DNA of 64,000 nt from Elephas maximus indicus (taxonomy: Eukaryota; Chordata; Mammalia; Proboscidea; Elephantidae). The DNA is taken from contig NC_064831.1 in NCBI RefSeq assembly GCF_024166365.1, positions 48,113,768-48,177,767 of the forward strand, given 5' to 3'. The position numbers and the translations under genes were made by a program. This document shows positions 57,307 to 64,000 of the stretch, piece by piece; the stretch's first letter is position 1; every line of letters begins with the position of its first letter. Below the pieces are notes generated by a model, which worked only from the letters and a program-made list of their open reading frames with translations, made no database searches and was not told where the DNA came from.

Positions 57307-57482
57307 CGTTATTGGGTGCCAGTCAGTCAATTTTGACTCATAGTGACCCCATGTAACGGACCAGGACTGCCTCATAGGGCTTTCTTGGCTGTAATCTTTA
57401 TGGAAGATCACCAGGTGTTTCTCCAGAGAAGACCCCTGGTTAGCAGCCAAAGCGCTTAACTGTTGCACCACCAATGCTCCTT
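57307..57482 (-). mobile_element. AfroSINE-related copy, antisense
   Basis: From cgttattgggtgccagtcag to gttgcaccaccaatgctcc, older subfamily with the cttggctgtaatctttatgg block. Confidence 0.88.
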
Positions 57483-58559
57483 GAGGCTTTAGGATAGGTA
57501 AATATTCTCAGACTCAAGAATCAAGGAGTAAAAAAAAAGGAAATACGATACTCTAACTCAGTCACTCAATAGGAAGGACTTCATCATGCAATGTTTTGCA
57601 ACAAGAACCCAGACCATCTCATTTTGTTCAATGGTCATGTGATAGTATTCTTTCACATTCTGTTCTGTGTATCAAAATTTACTTGATATGACTCAGAAAT
57701 GGACAAATGCTGAAGGCAGGAATATGTACAAAGGTGAGTGGAAAAAAATAAATTCTGTACCTATTAAAAAAGATCATTGGGTTGGTCAATCTAATTGATG
57801 TTTATAAAAATGAAAATGAAAATGTTTTTGTAATTATGGAACAAGATGGCTACCCTCTTTTCTACAAAATTATAAGCCTCCGAAGTTTTCAAAACTATTG
57901 CATTGTGACAATACACATGCCAGAAAACCAAAAGTAATGATAAGCTAGACGTATCAGAGATACGTTCAAAACCTGGAATTGGCGCTTAGGAGGTGTGTAT
58001 GTTCCATGCTCATCTATGACAGGTGACGAGCTGCACTCACTCAAAGGCCAATGCGCATTGCAGGTATAGCCATATAACTCCACGTATCTTCAAAATAAGG
58101 AAAATGTGGACAAATGAACAAAATAGAATATGGAACATGGAAGAAAAATTTTGTTTGCTATATTTAAATTCTTAGTTATTTTCACTCTCTCTTTATTCTT
58201 TTTTTTTTTTTTTTTTACTTTTGTAAAGTATTTATCAAATGACTAAAAAGACAAAAAATAAAAAGGGTTCTGTGAACCCAGGTGGTAAGTGCAATGATTA
58301 TTTTTCTTGCTATGTCAAAGGTTAAAATATTTGATATTTCTGCCATGTTATTAACCATGTTTAGGACATTTTTAGAACGTGTACTGACAACTCTGTTGGT
58401 ACATAGAACAGTAAATAGCACCACAATATTTGAATATTTTTAGCTTCTCTGGGCAATTTCAGTGTTTCTAATGCTGTCTAGAATTTCCTTCTCTGACCAG
58501 GGTTCTTCGGAGAAAAGATTTATTTCAGGGCTATAGCCTAATGAGCCTGGGGTGCTGTG

Positions 58560-59565
58560 GTGCCAGGGTCAAGTAAGTGCCCCAAAACTGATGGAGACAC
58601 ATCAGAAGAACAAAGGAGCCAACATGAAAGGACTTCCACTGGCCAACACAGGCACACTTTAAACAAAATAAATAATGGTTGTGATTTCATAGAGTGAAAA
58701 AAGCACCCATGAATCTCTAATGATATAAAAAATTGAACAAATATATAAATGGGGGATATAAGAAAAAGCTCTATTTTACAGTAGAATTCCAACTAATGGA
58801 TGCAAAGGAGTGATGGAATGAGGTAACCACTATTTACAAAAAAAAAAAAAAAACAGTTTTTTTTACAAAAGGCCACAGTAATTATTGCCTCAGGCAAGAA
58901 TCATCAGTAGATGGTGAAATTAGCAGGCAAAAATATGAAGACTGAATATTTATATACTCAAAGTATCTCCCCTCAAGATACCTATTAATTACAAAGGGAA
59001 AAACAGTAACTTTATATTGGAGGAACTTGGCAGACAGGACCTTAATCACCAGTAACGGGACAAACTGCCGTCAGGTACTCTTTATATGATGCCCGAGAAG
59101 GACACAACATCACTTCTGTGGTATTCTTACCAGAAGGGCATAACCTGAATCTAATCATGAGGAAACACCAGGCAAGCCCAAACCAGGACACAGCCTACAG
59201 AATTATCCGCCCATGCTTTTCAAAAGTGCCAAGGTCATCAAAGACAAAGAAAGGCTAAAAAACGGTTCCAACTTAAAAGATCCTAAGGAGACATAAATAC
59301 TAAATGCATCATGTAAATGTGAATTGGCTCCTGAAACAGGGGAAAAAAAAATTATTGGGACAATTGGCAAAATCTGAGTAACATCTTTAGATTATAGCAT
59401 TGCATCAATATTAGTTTCCTGATTTTGATAAGTGTACTACAGTTATATGAGATGTAAACATTTGGGGCATCTGGGTTGAAGGATATACGAGAATTCTTTG
59501 TACTGTTTTTGCAGCTATTTTCTAAGTCCGAAATTATTTCAAAATAAAAAGTTAAAAAAATTAGT
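58560..59565 (+). mobile_element. L1M-type 3' region
   Basis: gtagaattccaactaatgga, ggagacataaatactaaatgc, gggttgaaggatatacgaga and the end caaaataaaaagttaaaaaa follow the 3' end of an old L1 subfamily. Subfamily not determined. Confidence 0.7.
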
Positions 59566-59964
59566 GTTCTCCTTTGGTGCCCCTTCACACTGTAATTATT
59601 CACTATAAATTTCTTAAGTGAAAGAAGGAGGGTTCAAAATCCTTCTTATTTATAACAGTTTTTCTCCAAATGTGAGTTTGTGGGAAATGAACAGTTCAAG
59701 CTCTGCCTTAAAAAATTATTTTAAAATTTACAAATGATTTCACCTCAAAGGCTTGGGCATGTCAGCATGGGACGCCAGAAAAGTATGGTTTTCAGTTTGT
59801 TGAATTTCAGAATAGGTATAAGAGATGTGGACTTCTCTACTCTAGAGCTGCTCTTTTTTGAAAGCAGAGTAGCTGTTTGACCAGAACGAAGTCACCCGAT
59901 CGTTGCTCAGTCTCCTCACCTATAAGGTAAGGGAGCTGAACTCAATTCTCAAGGCCTTCTCGAC

Positions 59965-60153
59965 TTGTTGTTGTTGTGAGGTATCATCCAGTCTGTTTTG
60001 ACTCACAGCTATCCCACATGACACAGCAGAACTGACCCACAGGGTTTTCTAGGCTGTAATCTCTACAGGAGCAGATCACCAGGTGTTTCTCCTGCAGAGC
60101 TACTGGGTGGGTTCGATCCATCGACTTTTTGGTTAGCAGCTGAGCACTTAAAA
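59965..60153 (-). mobile_element. AfroSINE-related copy, antisense
   Basis: From ttgttgttgttgtgaggtat through ttttgactcacagctatccc to ttggttagcagctgagcac; truncated at the SINE 5' end. Confidence 0.88.
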
Positions 60154-60779
60154 CAATTTATAATTCTGTGATGTTTTAACCAAAGGCAAAAGACACAGAT
60201 GGTCCAAGAAAGAAGGTCCTTGTCAGCTCTAGGTTTCTAAGAGGATAGGATAGCTTAGTTCATAAACCTAACTTTCCTTCCATGGCTGTAAAGAAATGTC
60301 CGTTGATATTTTACGAGCTGTTGGTATTAAAAGGTACAATAAATGTAGTAGGCACATAATTAATGTTAAGTGGAAGGGAATGTTTTCTGGGAGAGGCTAT
60401 GAATCAGGTCTTACATCTTTCTTGATACAGTTATCTCCTAACCCAAGGTAAAATCTGAAACATATTGAAGAATGAAAAGATTATAAAGAGAATATATTTG
60501 GGCAAATTTTTCTTTAATTGTGTTGTATTTACTACATACAAAAGAATATGTGCAACTTATCTGTGAGTTAAGATACATTATATTAAAACACACCACCCAC
60601 AGACCACTCATCATTCGTCACTGAAGCTACCTGTGTGTTTCTCTGACCCTATCCTTCTGCGATCCACCCTGCCACTAGGGGTCATCACTATCCTGAATTT
60701 TTAATTTATTCTTAGGGATTTCCTTTCTTTGTCTTGCCTTAGTGTACTAATTACCGGGTGCAGGTTTCTATGTAAGTCC

Positions 60780-62480
60780 ACCATCTCAACTTTGTGAAAT
60801 GCACTGTTCAGATCAGCTTCATCTTTATTAGCATTTCATCTGCTTGCCCTACTGATAATTGAGAAAGCTGGGTTGAAACCTCCCACTCGGGTGGCAAACT
60901 TAGCTCTATCATTTTTATCTTTTTAAGTCTTAAAGTCACTTTATATATTATTAGTGAATATAAGTTTATAACTGTTAGATCTCTCTGGTAAAACAGAGCT
61001 GTTTATCAACATGAAGTGACTTTGTTACTAACAACACTGTCTAATATTAGCACAGCTACTCAAGTTTTTTTCAGTATTTACCAGATATATTTTAACTATC
61101 CTTTTGCTCTCAACTATGACTTTATTACTTTGATTTGTCTCTGTAAATAACGTATGGCTAGATTTTATTTAATTAAGCATAAAAATCTGTCTTTTAACTG
61201 GCAAATTCAACACATTTGCATTTATTGTGATTACTGTTATATACGGACTTCACAATTTCTATTTTGCTTTATTTTACTTCTTTACTTTTTTTTTAAGGTT
61301 TTGTAATTGTTGTTCATTTTATAACTCAATTTCCCCCTATAATACAGTATTTTATCACTCAAATTTAACAACTTACAGTCTAGCACCAATCAATATCTTA
61401 AAACTCTTTTCCCAAACACTGGAATGATTGTGGAACAGTAATTACTCCTCTCCCAGAGTCTGTCATAAAATTATTATCTTACATAGAAATATTTTTATAC
61501 TTAAGGTTTATTGACTTTTATTCTCACTATACAGTATTTAACTTTCCTCCTCAAGTAATTTTCCTTCGTCTTGACAATCCTTATAGAAATTATTTATTAG
61601 AAGTAAATTCTCAATTGTTGTTTTTCTGAATATGAATTTATTGTACTGTCATTCTCAACTGACACTCCAGAAGGGCACACATTTTTAGGTACACAATTCT
61701 ACGTTAACAGTTATTTTCTCCCAGTACTTCAAAGATATTACTTGAATGTTTTCTATTTTATAATGGTGTTTCTAAGAAGTCCGCTGTGATTCCCTAATTA
61801 TCATTTCTTTGTTGATGATCTGCCTTTTCTCTCTGGCTGATTTTCAGATCTTGTCTTTGGTTCTTAAGTTTCAGCACAATATGTTTAGATATCGAGTTGT
61901 TTTTTATTTACATTGTTAGTTATACAGTGTGCTTACAGCATTTGTGAGGGTTTGTCTTTTATCAGATCCAGAATATTCCTAGCCATTATCATTATTTCTT
62001 TGAATATCATTCTCTCTGTTCTCTCCTTCTAAAATTGTTACACTTTTTTAGTTTGTCTTCACTGTCTTTTAACCACTCATATTCTCCATCTCATTGTATC
62101 TCTGTACTATAGTTTGAGCAATTTCTGCAGGTCTATCATCCAGTTTGCCAATTGTCTCTTTATTTGGGTCTAATCTGCTAATTTTGATATTTACATGTTT
62201 TTATTTCTAAAAGTTCTACTTGGTTCTTTTTCAAATCTTCCATGTCATTTTTAATACTCTCTTGTTCCTTGTTCTTTCTAAGATTTCATCTATTTCTTTT
62301 AACATTTTGTACAGTTTTTAATGTTGTTTCTGATAATTTTAGTATCTGAAAAGTATGGGGAATTTAAAATTTGTTGTTTCTGCTTACTCTCATTCATAAT
62401 GGCTTGTCTTTTTGTTTGATGATTTTTTTTTAATTGTAAATTCATCTTTTACTGAAATTAATCTGTGGGAATTGTGAAAG
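60780..62480 (-). mobile_element. Long antisense L1/HAL1-like element
   Basis: tgtctaatattagcacagct, tctaagaagtccgctgtgat, tctttgttgatgatctgcct and ctgcaggtctatcatccagt are reversed sequences typical of old L1 5' and ORF1 regions. No open frame of note remains. Confidence 0.78.
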
Positions 62481-62820
62481 TCTGAATTGGGTTTGTTTCC
62501 CTCTTTGGAGGACTTACGTTTGCTTGTGTCAGGAACACCTTAGCCCGCTTTGAAGATCTGGCCTAATGTAGGAGCCTCAGGTTCAGCTCCTCTACCTGCA
62601 GTAGGTGCCAGGTTTACTCTACTGTTCCTAGAACTAGTATTGGCACTTGTCTTAGAGAAGCCCCAGCTTTTGCATTTTCCTTCAGCTTCCTGATCCATTT
62701 TCAGGTCACTGTTCTTTCAATTTATCAATACATTGAAAATAATGTATGCACAGATATTATACCAAGTTGTATGGCAAAAAAAAAAAGAAATGAAAGGCAA
62801 AAATGTTGTAAATAAGCAAT

Positions 62821-62996
62821 ACCAAAACCAAGCCCACTGCTATTGAGTTGATTCCGACTTATAGCGACCTTATAGGTCAGTTTTTTTTTATAGGACAGAG
62901 AAGAACTGTGCCATAGGGTTTCCAAGAATCAGTGGATTCAAACCGCTGACTTTTGGTTAGCAGCCGAGCTCTTAACCACTGCGTCACCAGGGCTTC
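62821..62996 (-). mobile_element. AfroSINE, antisense, with internal insertion
   Basis: From accaaaaccaagcccactgc to gcgtcaccagggcttc. A T-rich insert near 62880 separates a partial repeat of the tatagg motif. Confidence 0.93.
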
Positions 62997-63051
62997 AAAA
63001 TAAACAACAGTCTTTATTTTCAGACAACGTGATTATCTGTACAGAATTCCC

Positions 63052-63267
63052 CAAAACCAAACAAACCCACTGTGATCCAGTCAATTCCAACTCACAGCAA
63101 CCCTACAGGGCAGAGTAGAACTGCCCCACAGGGTTTCCAAGGCTGTAAATCTTTATGAGAGCAGACTACCACATCTCTCTCTCATAGAGCGGTTGGTGGG
63201 TTCAAACTGCTGCCCTTTCGGTTAGCACCTGAGCATTTAACCACGGTGCCACCAGGGCTCCTTTTTC
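63052..63267 (-). mobile_element. AfroSINE, antisense, long form
   Basis: From caaaaccaaacaaacccac to ggtgccaccagggctcc. The flank gaattccc occurs at 63044-63051 and 63268-63275, a likely target-site duplication. Confidence 0.94.
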
Positions 63268-64000
63268 GAATTCCCAAGCAATCTACAAAAAAAAATTAGT
63301 AAATTTAGCAAAGTCCCAGAATACAAGGTTAATATGCAATCAATGTTCTATCAACAAACAATTGGAAAATTAAATTCAAATACACACGCACATACAGTTA
63401 TTCAAGACAGCTGCCCTGCAGCAGAACTGTTTGGGGTACACAGTTTACGCCAGAAGCGGAAATCCTGTGCGACCAATTCTGGCACCAACTATTACACTTT
63501 TAAAACACATAAACTGAAAGTAGTAATCTAAAGAGTCTAAAGAAGAGTTGCGGGTTTTGGTTGGAATGCAATTGTTTCATTAGATTGAGGGATCTTCAAA
63601 ACTCCCCCTGCTCTCCTCGCCTGGGAAACAACTTGATAGAACAAAAATGGTATGAGTTAGAACTATGAGGGAAATCAAGAGCTGGGCAGAAATCTGATTT
63701 TACAGAAAAGTCTGTAAAATATTTATTGAAGGCCTATTTTAAATACAGTATTGCCTGTAGATAGTACAGACAAGCCACAGAAGACGCGCACTCTGCTACA
63801 CTGGAGCTGATAGTCATGTTGCAAAGACAAGATTACTTTCAGAAAAGTTAAATAATGTCAGACACGATGATGAAGAGCCAAGATGAACGGGAGAGATAAG
63901 CACCACATGACTTGGGTTCAGAGAAGACAGATCTGTGTGGGCTGACATGTTAGAAGAACACTTCAGCGCAACAAGAAATAATGGGGGAGTATGACCTGGG

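Larger units (their letters stand above)
54473..64000 (-). other. ALDH1A2: Intron 1 of ALDH1A2, 3' part
   Basis: 9.5 kb up to the window edge. Contains AfroSINEs, a MIR (56015-56175), an L1 3' region (58560-59565) and a long antisense L1 (60780-62480). No segment codes for the expected first-exon peptide and there is no CpG-rich promoter-like stretch, so exon 1 lies further right. About 54770-56010, 56410-57300 and 57490-58550 are AT-rich without a recognised element, as is 63280-64000. Confidence 0.85.

Noticed and set aside
5343-63267. tRNA genes suggested by A and B box-like motifs (for example ggttcaaaccc)
   Set aside because: All lie in AfroSINEs or MIRs; no cloverleaf with an acceptor stem could be drawn.
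54473-64000. First coding exon or promoter of ALDH1A2 inside the window
   Set aside because: No segment encodes the expected N-terminal peptide and there is no CpG-rich stretch.

Overview
This is nuclear DNA from a placental mammal of the superorder Afrotheria. About 25 copies and several fragments of the afrotherian tRNA-derived SINE (AfroSINE) are scattered through the window in both orientations. Sense copies run from 'ccctggtggc..agtggttaag' to 'gtcggaatcgactcgacggc..gggtttggttt'. AfroSINE is confined to elephants, hyraxes, sea cows, tenrecs and relatives; many copies are little diverged, so a paenungulate such as an elephant is my best guess, but the species is inference.

The window holds one recognisable gene, on the minus strand: ALDH1A2 (RALDH2), the retinaldehyde dehydrogenase that makes retinoic acid in embryos. 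Twelve coding exons (equivalent to exons 2 to 13) lie between 54472 and 2519. Every junction that can be seen is a canonical GT-AG site, and phases match across every intron. Joined, they give 1440 nt, which is 479 codons plus TAA, without frameshift or premature stop. With the 39-residue first coding exon of the family, which lies beyond the right edge of the window, this makes the expected 518-residue protein. The catalytic Cys, general-base Glu and NAD-binding motifs are intact. A predicted 3'UTR of about 1.8 kb runs to a poly(A) signal at 773-768.

Layout from left to right: 1-750 is downstream flank; 750-2518 the 3'UTR; 2519-14731 holds exons 13 to 8 with moderate introns; 14732-38971 is a 24-kb intron 7 packed with transposons and an unusual minisatellite at about 22.04-22.46 kb; 38972-39340 holds exons 7 and 6 around a 126-bp intron; 41553-41614 is exon 5; 41615-51746 a 10-kb intron 4; 51747-54472 holds exons 4, 3 and 2; and 54473-64000 is the 3' part of intron 1.

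The non-coding part shows several layers of mobile elements. Old MIR, L2, L1M and hAT (MER5A-like and other) relics were later hit by AfroSINEs, several with clear target-site duplications. I found no other protein gene, no RNA gene, and no CRISPR, operon or defence-like system. Most long open frames are chance frames in introns, repeats or the antisense strand. No previously undescribed system is supported; the most unusual items are the higher-order minisatellite in intron 7, an unclassified dispersed sequence shared between about 43.1 and 46.2 kb, and an AfroSINE-type 3' tail joined to non-SINE sequence.
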